Source of the DNA: Dactylonectria macrodidyma
Taxonomy: Eukaryota; Ascomycota; Sordariomycetes; Hypocreales; Nectriaceae
Assembly: GCA_020744425.1 (NCBI GenBank)
Contig: JAGMUV010000039.1
Span: forward strand, 417,342 to 481,341
Reading direction: 5' to 3'
DNA: 64,000 nt
The position numbers were made by a program, and so were the translations under genes. Positions 11,705 to 22,562 of this stretch are shown one piece after another. Each line of letters opens with the position of its first letter. The stretch's first letter is position 1. The notes below the pieces were generated by a model. It searched no databases, had not been told where the DNA came from, and worked only from the letters and a program-made list of their open reading frames with translations.

Positions 11705-14047
11705 CTAGAACTTCTCCATCAGGTTCACCCGAACCGTCCACATGCGCGCCCGCTTCCCGTAAATATACATTGGGATTGTGCATAGCATCAAAAGCAGCTG
11801 AATGATGCCGATCCAGATGTAGACCATCTTCGCACCGTCTGCCCTGAGCCAGTGTGTCACAAACAAGCTGAATATCAGGCCATGCAGGACATTCTTCGAA
11901 AAGTTGAGCGTGACCAATGCTTCTCCGGCGTATTGACGGTAACTGTCGACACAGAAAGTGATGGCCGTTGTCGATCCAAGCGAGCATCCGAACGAGATAA
12001 CGCCGAAGAAGATCGTGGGAACCATCCAGTGGTACTTCTCTTCCGCCGACCATCCAAAGCCCATTAGACCCACGCAGGTTGTGACGAGGATGGGCGCAGC
12101 CATAACGAGGCGGAACTCGGGCTCGTAGAGCCCGCCATTGCGTCGAGCCATGGCTCTGACGATTATGTCACTAACTTTGCCCGCGACGCCAGTACCTAGG
12201 ATGCCACCAACGAATGGCGAAATATAAACCAGGCCAGTCTGAAGGGCATCGAAGTTGTAAAGGTGCGGATCGCGGTAGATCATGGCCATAGATTCAGAAA
12301 TCACGATGAGCCAACCGACCGAGCAAGCATACACAGCCGATGACCAGAGGACCGCTGGATATGCAAACAGTATGAAAGGCCGAACCATAACCTTGAACCA
12401 GTTATCATTGTTGAGACGACCATGCCAAGGCCTGAGCTGCTGCGTGAATGACTTGGTGGGCTGCTGGCGGAGGTTGTGTGTATAAGCCTGGACCTTGAGT
12501 TGGCCTCTGAGTTGAGAACTGGCAGTTCCCTCGCTTTCAAGTTTGGGCCCTGATTTGAAAGAGTTGACGTTAGATTCGCTCCCCGTCGTACTGGTGAAAT
12601 AGGGAGAGTTGGCCGCAGCCATTTCGTCGGACGCAGGCAGCGCCGCTTTGGGTGAGACAGGGGATAGACGGTGGCTGTTGTCGGGATGGACACTCTCAGA
12701 TTCATGGGTACGCCCAAAGCCCGAGGACTGCGCAAACCCCACGTGAACATCCCTTTGTCGATGCACGGTTTCAGAAGCTGGGGTCTGCTGCCCATCGGCA
12801 TGGGCTTCGGGAGCGAATCCTACATGGGAAGCACTGTGCTTCTCCAACACAGCGTCCGGAGACGAAGGGGTGTTAGGGACATCGTCTGCTGGAGGCAAGT
12901 GAGAACTGGTTTCTGGTGCCCGGTGACGAGATGAAAGCCGACGAAGAAAACCTGGCCGTTTTGAGGGATGTCGTGGTCGGGCATGAGGAGTTCGATCCCA
13001 GAAGGTTTCAGGGACGAACAGGAAGAGTAGAACAACGCCTAAACCAATAATCATGGCCATGATCCTCGGAATCGTGTTAGCCGAAGTCCAATGGTATGCT
13101 TGTAAGTTGTACTCACCAAAAAGCCCATCGCCACCCAAAGCTGCCGATGATGGCTGCGCTGACTAAAGGCACCAGGTTCTTGCCACCGAGGAGAAGCAAG
13201 GTGTATATTCCGATGCGGTAAGCCCGTTCGTGCAGGAAGAAGATTTCAGCAATGGTTGCGGACGGGAGGCATTCAACAGGGCTAACGGCGACGCCCTGGA
13301 AGACTCTGGCGGCAAGCAGTGAGTTGAAGGATGGAGACCAGGCAGCCCAAAGTGAGGTGCCGATGAAGAGAATCGCGCTCCCCAGGTATACCGGACGTTT
13401 CCCCCAGAGGATGGCTGTAGGCGAGAATATCACGGAGCCGAGGCCCATGCCCATCATGTAAAGACCTGTGGTCAAAGACACAGTCTCGACTTCAATTTTG
13501 TAAGTTCTGGCAACATCTGTGAAGCCAGCAGCAATTATGGGCGTGGTGCCGCCGCCGAGCATGCAGTAGAAGCCAAGGGACAAGAGGGCAAGGTCTCGTC
13601 TCCATGCAGGCCAATTCAGAGGATCGTTGGCGGATTCCTCGGGTTGGGGTTCCAGAATGATGGCACCATCGCTCGTCTTCTTCTTGTCGGTGGCCTCATC
13701 ACGGGGAGCGGCTCTTGCGCCTGGCGCTGACGATGTTGAGTTCCTGCGTGAGCTGACTGGGAATCCAGCGGGAATGGACGAATGCGAGGTCCTGGCCTGC
13801 ACGTTACGCTGGCCGAGTGCCTCATTTCGATGCGAAGCGAGGAGCAAGACAGATCCTGTTCAAGGGTTAGGTGGATTTCCAGGACTATCTTGATGAATTA
13901 CTGACCTGGGACCTCGATGGTCTTCTTGTCGTTGAGCACTCCCATGCTCCACCTTGACGGTCCCCATGCCTCGTCTGAAGGTCTGCTGGTACCGGGAGCA
14001 CCTAGAAGACGTCGCCACCTGGGTATATTGGGCTTCTCGGAAGACAT
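11705..14047 (-). CDS. MFS transporter, DHA1-like, with long central loop
   Basis: Predicted 12-helix drug:H+-antiporter-like permease, 746 aa. Minus-strand exons are 14047-13906, 13855-13117 and 13064-11705, with introns of 50 and 52 bp. The joins give GVLNDKKTIEVPGSVLLLAS and WRWAFWIMAMIIGLGVV, both in frame and typical of the family, which also supports the start at MSSEKPNIPRW. The first six helices end with LVPLVSAAIIGSFGWRWAFW and VPETFWDR, the conserved end of the N-terminal half. A hydrophilic, Ser/Pro/His-rich loop of about 170 residues follows, then the C-terminal six helices (from FILFAYPAVLWSSAVYACSV). The substrate cannot be told from sequence. No disruption is seen. It sits among decayed genes of secondary-metabolism type, so an export role is possible, but that is inference. 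Confidence 0.9.
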
Positions 14048-14782
14048 TGCCGCCTTTCAACTACGAAATCTAAGCAGGCTGTGTGTCCACCGCCAGAGCC
14101 TCGTTCTGGGGAGGAGAATGTGGTGATGATGCTCGACAAGGAGATGGGTTCTCATAGACTGCGTGGAGGAGCGGCGTAGAACTATAGTAGGTAGATGGAG
14201 AACCCTCGTAGGCACCGAGTCCTCGTTCTGGAGAAATGTGGAAAATCTTCAAGGGGAGGCTTTCGCGACGACAGGGTACTTTAGGTGGCGGAGAAAGAAT
14301 CCTCCCTGCCCCGAAGAGAAGGAAGTGAGGCTGAGGCTCGAGGATAAGAATATGACGAAAGAAGAGAGACTTACAGAGAAGGAAGCGCGAGTGAGAGTCG
14401 GGTTCCCGCCTCTTCTGGAGCTCCTCGGGCGCCTGCTGACTCCAGTCCCGGGCGCCAACTCGGCGGCCATGGCGGTAGTGCATGGGAATACCTAACAAGA
14501 TCGCCCCCGCTACCACTGGCACGAGCTCATGAGTGCATGGAAACGGCCACACATGACCAACCTCAGAGCACGAGGGCCCCTGTAACTGGCCTGCTACAGG
14601 CCCCCCCGCTGAAAGGGTCCTGCCCTGGACGGGCTCTCTCAGGCAATTACATCATTTTTGGCCATTGTTGCTGAACCTCAGCGCCATCCAGCTAGCTAAC
14701 TTTAGGAAGGCAGCACCGAACGATCACCAGACCTGTATTTTGAGGCCCATTTGAGCCTGCGCCACCGGTCTCTGGCCACCAC
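14048..14782. other. Intergenic region upstream of the MFS gene
   Basis: No coding segment is supported. It should hold the promoter of the minus-strand transporter. Around 14568-14605 there is a short GC-rich stem-forming stretch (GGGCCCCTGTA near TACAGGCCCCCC). Confidence 0.4.
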
Positions 14783-15056
14783 GATGAGTCTGAAGCCGGT
14801 GATTGAGCATGTGGTCTAGCTCTACCGATCCGACGTTGTCCATCCGGACTCGTGGGATGGATGTAGGAGCGTGTGCAGCCATGATCCGGCCCACCATAAC
14901 CGAACGGGGCGAGCACGAGGACGACCCTGCGATCCATTACGGTTTGATTGCTAGCGCGAACCGACTGATGAAGGACGCACATGTCCGGGACAAGTTAGCG
15001 GCTGATAGCGGCGTCTGCTTCGAAATGGAGGCAGCCGGCTTACACCATCTCCTGGC
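14783..15056 (+). pseudogene. Nucleoside phosphorylase-domain remnant
   Basis: The clearest part is [20 protein letters not shown] followed by [12 protein letters not shown] at about 14932-15040. This is the C-terminal signature of the purine/uridine phosphorylase (PNP_UDP_1) domain found at the N terminus of many fungal NLR-like proteins. Upstream, in another frame and behind an in-frame TAG, PVIEHVV and [15 protein letters not shown] fit the preceding part of the same domain. So there is at least one stop and one frameshift in about 270 bp. In fungi this domain usually precedes NACHT, ankyrin or TPR regions; none is attached here. Confidence 0.7.
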
Positions 15057-15164
15057 TGCTACAGTGGGGCTGAAAAGATTACGACACATTTTTCCGTACC
15101 CCGCTTTCCGTGATACCTTCACCAAAATCATCATCAACTTCAACGCCTTATTGCACGACCAATT

Positions 15165-15760
15165 CAAGTCAGAATGGTGTCGCAGATACATCATTCTCCT
15201 CATACGAGGACGAGGATTGCTTGGAGATACAACTCGGGCATTTCCGCTGCCAGGATCGCACGCGTCGAGGGGGTGAGTCGGCATGCGATTTACGGCATCG
15301 TCAGACGGTACCGCGATCAACAGAGTGGTCAAGATCAACCCAAGCCCGGCCGGCCGCGCAAGATAGGAGACTGAGAAAAAAGACAGATAATGCGAATAAT
15401 ATGTCAAGACTCTCATATCCAGATACAGGAATTGATCGAAAAGGCCAATTTGAACAGCTGCAAGCAGACTTTAGTCACGTTCCTTCGAAAGGAAGGGATC
15501 ATGCACTATAAGTCACTTCTTAGACCATTGCTTAGTGAGGAAATAGCCAGAAAACGCCTACGCTTTGCAAGGCGATATGTTCATATGCCAACTGACTTTT
15601 GGGAGAAATGGACCTTTTCTGACGAAGTTGCTGTGGCTCGAGGTGAAGGCCAGAGACGCACTTGGTGTTTCTGGTAAGCCAGTGCGTTTTCTCAGTGCAA
15701 TTGCGACTTTTCTGACAGTCCCTAGCACGAGAGACTATTCAGAAAGAACTTACAGACCCG
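15165..15760 (+). pseudogene. Tc1/mariner transposase fragment
   Basis: One frame (15174-15677) encodes a Tc1-type helix-turn-helix ([20 protein letters not shown]). The GRPRKIGD linker, a second helix-turn-helix (ELIEKANLNSCKQTLVTFLR) and FWEKWTFSDE follow, the last carrying the first catalytic Asp of the DDE domain. The frame is broken by one TGA at 15372-15374, which looks like a CGA-to-TGA change in GDREKRQI. It ends at 15675 with only the start of the catalytic domain left; weak continuation may run to about 15760. A normal protein is about 340-400 aa. Confidence 0.75.
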
Positions 15761-16028
15761 TATAATACCGACAAAGTATTCACACATGTTCTTCAGTGCC
15801 TTCAACACAGTCAGACGGCTTCCAATGTGTCCTCTTTACGGGGATCCAGAATCTGAACGCGGCGGCGTTATCTCATCCCACGAGTGCTCACAAGACAACA
15901 CCTCCGTACTTAGCCCCACATGACCCCTGCGATGGCGAGAGTACGAGCGGGGTACCGGAAGTTTGATCCGTCATTTTAACCCCCCCAAAACACCACTGGA
16001 AGACCCCTGAAGCATTTCAATCTCATCA
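15761..16028. other. Upstream region of the piggyBac gene
   Basis: No gene. TTAA at 15976-15979 is followed directly by CCCCCCCAAAACACC, the layout expected for a piggyBac left end (TTAA target plus terminal C-rich inverted repeat). I could not find the mirror-image end downstream, so this is only a candidate terminus. Confidence 0.35.
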
Positions 16029-18183
16029 ATGAGTACTCAATTGATTCCCGAGGGTGCGCAGGCTCTCAATGCCTATGATGACAAGAGCTTTATTAAGGCA
16101 AAGCACAGTCATCGGCTGTGGCCAAATGACCCCACCTGCATAGTTGTTTTCCCGGCTGCCCAAGACCGAGGCACGCAATTTGAACCTTTCAACGTTCCAA
16201 GGCGCGAATTTCACATCGATACGCTGCCTCCAACGCCTCTCGAGCTATTCCAGCTTTTCCTACCTATTTCCCTTGTTGAGAAATGGGTACATTACACCAA
16301 GATCTGGAACTCGTGGCTCAAAGCCAACGAGTGGGTGGATAGCTGGAAACGGCCGATGGGTCGAACATCACGTCTGCGAACTTGGGAAGGAACCTATGCC
16401 TCAGAGATCTACCTGTTTATTGCAATACTGATTTATATGGGAATACACATAGAAAAGACGTTGAAGACCTATTGGAGTTCCCCTCAGCCCGGTTCACAAG
16501 GCGCAGAACACTCATTTATCAAGTTCATGCCCTACTGGAAGTTTCAGCTCATCCACCGTCATCTCCGCCCTTTTGACCACACCAAGATCGATGAGACCGA
16601 TGAGGAACACCTACCAGAGGTGTTCCAAGGCATTGAAGAGTGGTCTAACCACATACAAGCAGTCTCAGCCGAGCTTTTAACTGCTGGGTCTCACCTTGCC
16701 GTGGATGAGTGCATGGTTGGTTATACGGGGAAATGTGACGCCAAAACAACGGTCAAGGGCAAGCCAGAACCAGTGGGATTCAAGATCTGGGTTATCGCCC
16801 AACAGGGCTTCTTTCTTCGCTGGCTTTGGCACATCAGAGATGCGACTTATGGCCCCGTTGGCATCGAGCTTCCACAGAAGAAGTCATCCACACGTTCTCA
16901 GGGCCGGGGCGCTTCCAAGGCCGCAGGGAAAGAGCTAGCCAGGGAAGAGAAGCCCATTGCCTTGAACCCGACCCAAGCCGTCGTCATTGCCCTAGCAAAT
17001 CTGCTGCCAAAAGCGACATATCATGTCTTCATGGATAACCTCTTCTCGTCATCAGGTCTCCTCCGCAGTCTTCGGAATCACGGCCACGGAGCCACAGGCA
17101 CGGCCCGCAAGAACAGCGGCATCTACAAGGAATTGGCAGAGGATAAGGGCAATGACGGCAAGGTTAAGAGAAGCTACGAATTTAACAAGGTAAAGGCGAT
17201 ACCGACCCCTGACAATAAGGTACCAATTTGTGACACTTTTACTTTGAAAATCCCTACTAATCTGTCGTCATTCTATATCCCTAGGTCAACCATATCGCTT
17301 GGAAAGACAACAAGCTTGTGTTATTTATGACAACCGTGTTCACTGGCGCCGACGATGAGCGAGTTGAACGCCAAAGGAGGAAGCCGTCGTCACGCAAGCC
17401 CGAGGCCAAGTCAATACGCCAATTCTTTGGTGACGAAGCTGTCAAGATAGTTCAAATCCCGACGGTCGCTGCTGCTTATAACGAAGAAATGAATCATGTT
17501 GACCGTGGTGATCAGTTGAGGTCATATTATGAGTATAGGCATCCCCTACGCCGCGGTGCTTGGCAGGCACTTTGCTGGACCTTCCTCCTAGATGTGGCCC
17601 TTCTTAACAGTTATTGTGACGGTACAAGAGCACGAACGAGGTCGGGTGCGACTTGGGTAAAATGATTGTTTACAAGGAGAGAAAGAGATTCCTAAGGAAA
17701 CCTCTAACTTAAGCTATTTACACAATATTCATAAAGTGGGACTATTCATAAAGTATGAAAGTCACATGATCGTTCCCTCACAGTTATCTTCTTCAGCGTT
17801 ACGGGCAGCCACGTTGGAAGCTATATACGAACCATAGGGAATGGCGAGAGTGCATTTATAACGCATTATTCAACACCTACGGTCATGAAAGTCAGTCAAG
17901 GAAGAGATATCGCGCAGGGGAGGAATTGGACGATGAGGGCACCGAAACACGGCCAGTTGAGCATAATCTTGTCTGTCGGAAGAACCCTGTGGATTGCGTA
18001 TGCTGTCAGGGCTTTCGGCAAGGTCAAGTGAGGTCAAAAGGTCAGAAAAGGAGGAAGCCGTTGGGGCCGGGTGATGCTAACAAGATCCGGGTAGGGACGA
18101 GATATTGGTGTAGTGTGTGCCAAGTCGTGTTATGTAACAATGACTACTGTTGGTACATCTATCATAATAGAAAAAAGGCGTAA
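16029..18183 (+). CDS. piggyBac-family transposase (DDE_Tnp_1_7)
   Basis: Cut-and-paste transposase, 649 aa from three exons: 16029-17219, 17285-17656 and 17797-18183. All joins are phase 0 with GT..AG introns of 65 and 140 bp. The three catalytic aspartates are visible: AVDECMVGYTG (about residue 225), VFMDNLFSS (about 335) and NHVDRGDQLRS (about 468). Conserved DDE_Tnp_1_7 features include PVGFKIWVIAQQG and the RRGAWQALCW region before the last helix. Exon 3 supplies the C-terminal cysteine-rich finger (CVCCQGFRQG ... YWCSVCQVVLCNNDYCWYIYH), which binds the transposon ends in this family. The frame is uninterrupted once introns are removed, so the enzyme may be functional. Without the second intron the protein would stop at 17665 and lose the cysteine domain. 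Confidence 0.9.
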
Positions 18184-18315
18184 TAAGATGTACCTTTAAT
18201 TTGCGGCATTTTAATTGGCCTGACCCCTCAAAAGCTACCGAGGTGTTGTCTTGTGAGCACTCGTGGGATAAGTTCGAATCGGAAGTCTATAAAGACTATA
18301 TAAATACCACTTGTT

Positions 18316-19438
18316 CTAAAGGATACATTCCAAACATTCCAAACATATTTCTGGATATGAGTCCTCTCCACCTGTCTTCCGAACAAGCTGTCGCGCCAAC
18401 TCACGCAGTTCGTCCCAATCCTCGCCTCGCTCAGTCCAAATCACATTGTAGTTGTCCGATATTCTGTTATTCCACTCGAAATGGGGGTGTTCCGAAAAGT
18501 AAGTAAGCTGTTCCACCTTGCAACAAACGAAGTCAGGGCAGTCGTTTCTCAGGTAGGAGAAAAACTCGTACCAGTCTCCGCCGTTTGTGTGGACCTTGAC
18601 CTTGGAAAAGGTGATGCATTGCAACTGCGGAGAATTTGTAGCTTCGGTGTGGGGACGCACCAGCTCCTGCATGGAGGAGATGCTGGTCCATATTCTACTG
18701 AGTGATAAGGAGCGAAGGCCTCGAGATTGTGCTGATTTGAGCCACTTGAGCTTATCCAGGTCGAGAAAGTGTGTTGCTTCGATAGAAAGGCACTCAAGGT
18801 TTGAGCAGGATGCTACAAAATCCCAGAGTGCTGTTTGATGTCGTCGGTTAGGGAAGTCCGCTTGCAGATTGCTTGGAGGGACCTCGTCATTTGCAGAATC
18901 TCCATGAGCCACCCTTCTTCTCCTAGATCATAAGTGTTCTAGGTCTCATCATTTCCATCCTGCCCCGTCTCATCCACGATAACAATTCGAACATCGTTGA
19001 GCCGGCGACGCGCGTCGCTTGACATGGTGCTAGTGAACCGCTCAACGTCTCGCGTGCATGGAAGTTGGAGGTTGAGATGGATAAGGTGCTCGAATGTAGG
19101 GGATCTCAGTCCGTATTGTATGGTGGCAGCAATTTCGTCAAGTGCTTGTGTGTCGTAACATTGGGCCCATAGATTTTCGTACCCGTTACCAGATCTCGCC
19201 CCGGGAAAAGCCAGACTGAAAGCATCTATATAATTGAGTTTGTCAAACAGGCCTCGCAAAAGGGCAAGCTCGGTAGATTTGTCATAATGAAGCTCGGGAT
19301 CAGGTCTGCTCTCATGTCGTAGCGGTTCATCTCTGGACCGTCGGACCGATGACGTTCAACAAACTGTGTATCGTTGCCTTCCTGATCTACCAGGTCCGGG
19401 TCCTCTGTATAACACCTCCGAAACGTCAACGCATCCAT
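18316..19438 (-). pseudogene. F-box/LRR-like protein, disrupted
   Basis: Three consecutive minus-strand frames look like parts of one protein: 19438-19226, 19259-18939 and 18912-18316. They change frame without clear splice sites. The sequence has leucine-spaced segments (CSNLECLSIEATHFLDLDKL, LRSLSLSRIW, LQCITFSKVKV). These resemble the leucine-rich second half of fungal F-box proteins; a true F-box at the N terminus is not seen. It may be a decayed gene or an intron-rich gene that I cannot resolve. Function would be substrate recognition for ubiquitin ligases if the F-box assignment were right, which is weakly supported. Confidence 0.4.
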
Positions 19439-20185
19439 AATGGGGGCATGCGTCGCTGTGGCTGATTTTTGGTTGACTTACTTGCTGTTTACTACCGTTT
19501 CGAAGCACGCGTGCCAGCTAGACTGAGTTGCTGGCCTGATGGGGACGAGTAGCCACGCAAGGCGTTTGAATCATGGAACGTCGACGCATTGCTCCGTGTG
19601 CTTTGGTCGTGCATCACAAACGCCGGGGACCTTGAGTCTGCAGAGTGTATCTCGGTCGGATAAACCGGGCGCGAGTCAACGGAGATGGTAATCGGCGAAG
19701 AGGCAGTGACGGGAGGTCGAGCCGGTAGTAGTGCGTAGTAGATTAGCTGCCGATGTTCGGGTGCTCCGTCGTGACTTCGCGGCCTTCGCGATGGTTTCGG
19801 ATGGTTCTTCCTAGTTTCAGTCGCCGTTGTGGCAGGTCACTGCCACCCAGATTTAAAACGCCCCTCCAGTCTCACCTTTTCCTTTCCGCGCCACTCCTGC
19901 CAAATATCATGACACAGATACACGCTCATTGGATATCTGAGGAACGGGTGTACAATTTGCCAGCTGGGTGTTTGGGCACAGCCCAAATCCTATTGCGACA
20001 AGACACTAGCCTGATGTGATCGGAGTGCTTGGCATGGAACCCTCAATGATGTTATATCTGCCACTACTGCAGTTTCCCTGCGGGATGCCTCGTTTTATTT
20101 AAATCTTACCAATTACCGAACTATTTACATCCTGACATCGTGAATACCAAGCTTGGTCGAGATTGTCTTGTAAGTATATCCAGTC
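19439..20185. other. Intergenic region
   Basis: No gene is supported. A GTAAGT donor-like site on the minus strand near 19480 could link to a further upstream exon of the LRR-like gene, but the sequence beyond it gives only short frames. Confidence 0.35.
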
Positions 20186-21682
20186 ATGCTTGGGGATGAG
20201 CACCATCGTCTGGGGGAGAATGACCAGTGTTATAGAACAGCAATGCGACTGCCAAGACTCAGGTTTCATAAACCTCATCAGGAGGAACCAGGTAACGATA
20301 AAGAGGGAATTGATGATAAGAATGAGGATGAAAACGGGAACGGAAACGGAAACGGAAACGGCAATGGCCAAGGATCGCGAGGCAATAAGAATGGGCCACC
20401 GGGACCAGAAGGAAACCAAAAAGGGCCCCCCAGGCCTCTCGGCCCTCCCGGCACGGCGATCAGCACAGAAGCGTCACCACTTCCAAGTACTCCAGCCCTT
20501 CCACCAGAGATGGCATCGAGTGATCTCCCTCCGCCCAAGGAGATTGTTACTAGCACTACTTCATACTCCAGCACAACGACCACATCAAGAACAGCCAGCC
20601 CTACATCCACTTCATCATTGTCTACTACTAGCACGTACATCGCTCTTCGCCCCCCAGAGGCAGCGTCTTCTCTTGTTGTTCCGCCTCCGGAAAACACATC
20701 CTCGACAAGTACTACGACCTTACCTTCACCGGCATCGGCAGAAACAACACAGGCTACACACAGACAGACGACGATCGCCACAAACCCCGGGCTTAGTACC
20801 CTTGTTCCTGACAAGTCCCAGCTGGCTCCTTCCAACTCGATTGATATCAGTGCCAGTACTCTCCCTGTTCTCCGGACCACCAAGCCCTCAGTCGCAGTCA
20901 GCCCATCCCGGACGGTATCTGAAGGCTTGTTGCAATCACAGATGACGACAGAGGTGCCGACAATTGGTACGGATACCAGTTCTACTACTACTTCCAGCAA
21001 CACTATCCAACCCGCTGTTGGACTTGCAACACCGAATGACACTGCCAAACCAGAGTATACTGCCGCAATGCTAGATAGGACAGGCCAAATGGCAGGAATT
21101 GCCGTAGGGTCGATAGGTAAGTGTTGAGTTTCCCAACTAAGGGATGAGCGAACTAATAACCAATCAGCCGGCTTTGCTTTCCTCTTGACGTTGACACTGG
21201 TTTTCTATAAATGGCGCAAAAGAACATTATCAAAAACCCTCTCAAGCTCCGCCCAGCGTCTGTCAGAGAAATGGCGTGTCTCTATATGGACTCCTCGCCC
21301 CCAAGCCCCCGATGCTATGGAGAATTCGCTCTTAACTTCGGAAGAGCCCTTTAGTGAGAAAATACTCTGGGAATATCAGGCAACAATCGCAAAGCCTCTA
21401 GCTACCCAGAAGCTGCGGCAATCCTTCCGCAAATCTCTCACAAGACTTGTCCGTATGAACCCACTGGCACTGAATCCAGTCAGGGCAGGTACTGCAGGGT
21501 CGGTGTCGCCGTGGCCAAAGTCTTTCGCCTCTGAATTCTTCCGTCGGCATTCCGATGCTTCGAGTCATGCTGCGGGTCCGGCTATTCTATGTCGCCGGAC
21601 CAGATGGAAGCAGATCCTCTACCGCCACTCCCACCCGCATATCTGGAACGAGGGCAAGCATGAGGGATCTACCTCTGTATGA
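20186..21682 (+). CDS. Single-pass membrane protein with Ser/Thr/Pro-rich ectodomain
   Basis: Two exons, 20186-21116 and 21168-21682, join in frame across a 51-bp GT..AG intron (481 aa). The first 40 residues are followed by an acidic Asn/Gly repeat (from a GGAAAC microsatellite at about 20333-20366), a Pro/Gly stretch, then about 200 residues rich in Ser, Thr and Pro. A single hydrophobic segment is assembled across the intron (MAGIAVGSI then AGFAFLLTLTLVFYKW), followed at once by basic residues (RKR), giving a cytoplasmic tail of about 150 residues. This layout is that of fungal wall-stress sensor or mucin-like receptors, but there is no WSC or cysteine domain and I see no signal peptide at the chosen start. 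The true N terminus may lie further upstream behind an intron near 20170. Function unknown. Confidence 0.6.
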
Positions 21683-22430
21683 TGTCAATGTCGCCAGAGG
21701 CGGCCATCCTTGACCTGTCTCATATGCTTGAAGACTGGTTGTCCGGCATAACTCAGGAACAGGAAGTGCCCATGCTGGACGCCCTTACCCACCATGTAAG
21801 AGAAGAGCTGGGTTACGACGGCTGTGGTGACCCGTCTCGCTGCGAATGCAAATCCCTCGCCATCCTTGTTGATGATGTCTGACCCGGTTGGATCTCTGAC
21901 ACAAACTGTTGCCGGAGCTGGCCAAAAGCCACGAGGGCAAGGGTGTGAGCGCCAACGACGAATCGTTCTTGCTTGGCTGCGTGGCGTTCTCCCTGCATGG
22001 TTTGAGAGGCTCTGGGTGTCTGGCATTAGCTGCTTATCGACACGGGCAAGGTCGACGGTCGGAGGCCGTTCGGTAAGGAGATGTTGGCCAAGGTAGTCTC
22101 AGGCCAAAGTGATGTCCCAGCATCGGCTTCCCGAAGTCTGCCTCGCCTACACGTGACGCATGAGCTCAGACTTCATGCATGCCCTTGCATGCAGGAGGAA
22201 GCAATGAGGCATTCGAAGGGAGTTTATGTCAGTGAGATGGCCGTAGTTCCCGAGTTAGTTATCCTCATTCCGGCCCAACACCCCTTCCTCTGCGTTCTCC
22301 CTCGTTCCACGGCGTCATGATCCCTCGTGGTGCCCACTGTTAATGGCCAGGATAAATAGCACAAACAAGCAGGGTTTCCCGGCGAGAGTCCTGCGAATCA
22401 TCAACGAGTAGTCTACCTGGACCAGCTAGG
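21683..22430. other. Intergenic region
   Basis: No recognisable gene. Frames on both strands up to 113 codons (for example minus 21685-22026) show no family features. Confidence 0.4.
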
Positions 22431-22438
22431 TATATAAG
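22431..22438 (+). promoter_or_regulatory. TATA-like box of the ligase gene
   Basis: TATATAAG lies about 125 bp upstream of the proposed start at 22563. Position and sequence fit a fungal core promoter, but there is no other evidence. Confidence 0.35.
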
Positions 22439-22562
22439 TATGCTAACCGACTACTAAATGAAAGCCATATATCCACAAAGCTCCCTACTACTCTCCACAT
22501 TCGTGCACGCTGTGAGAACCTGGTGCTTAACCCTTCACTCCTCTCGTTACCATATTTTCAAC

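Noticed and set aside
20278..21048. 256-codon minus-strand frame rich in Val/Gly
   Set aside because: Antisense of the Ser/Thr/Pro-rich ectodomain; membrane segment and splice sites support the + strand.
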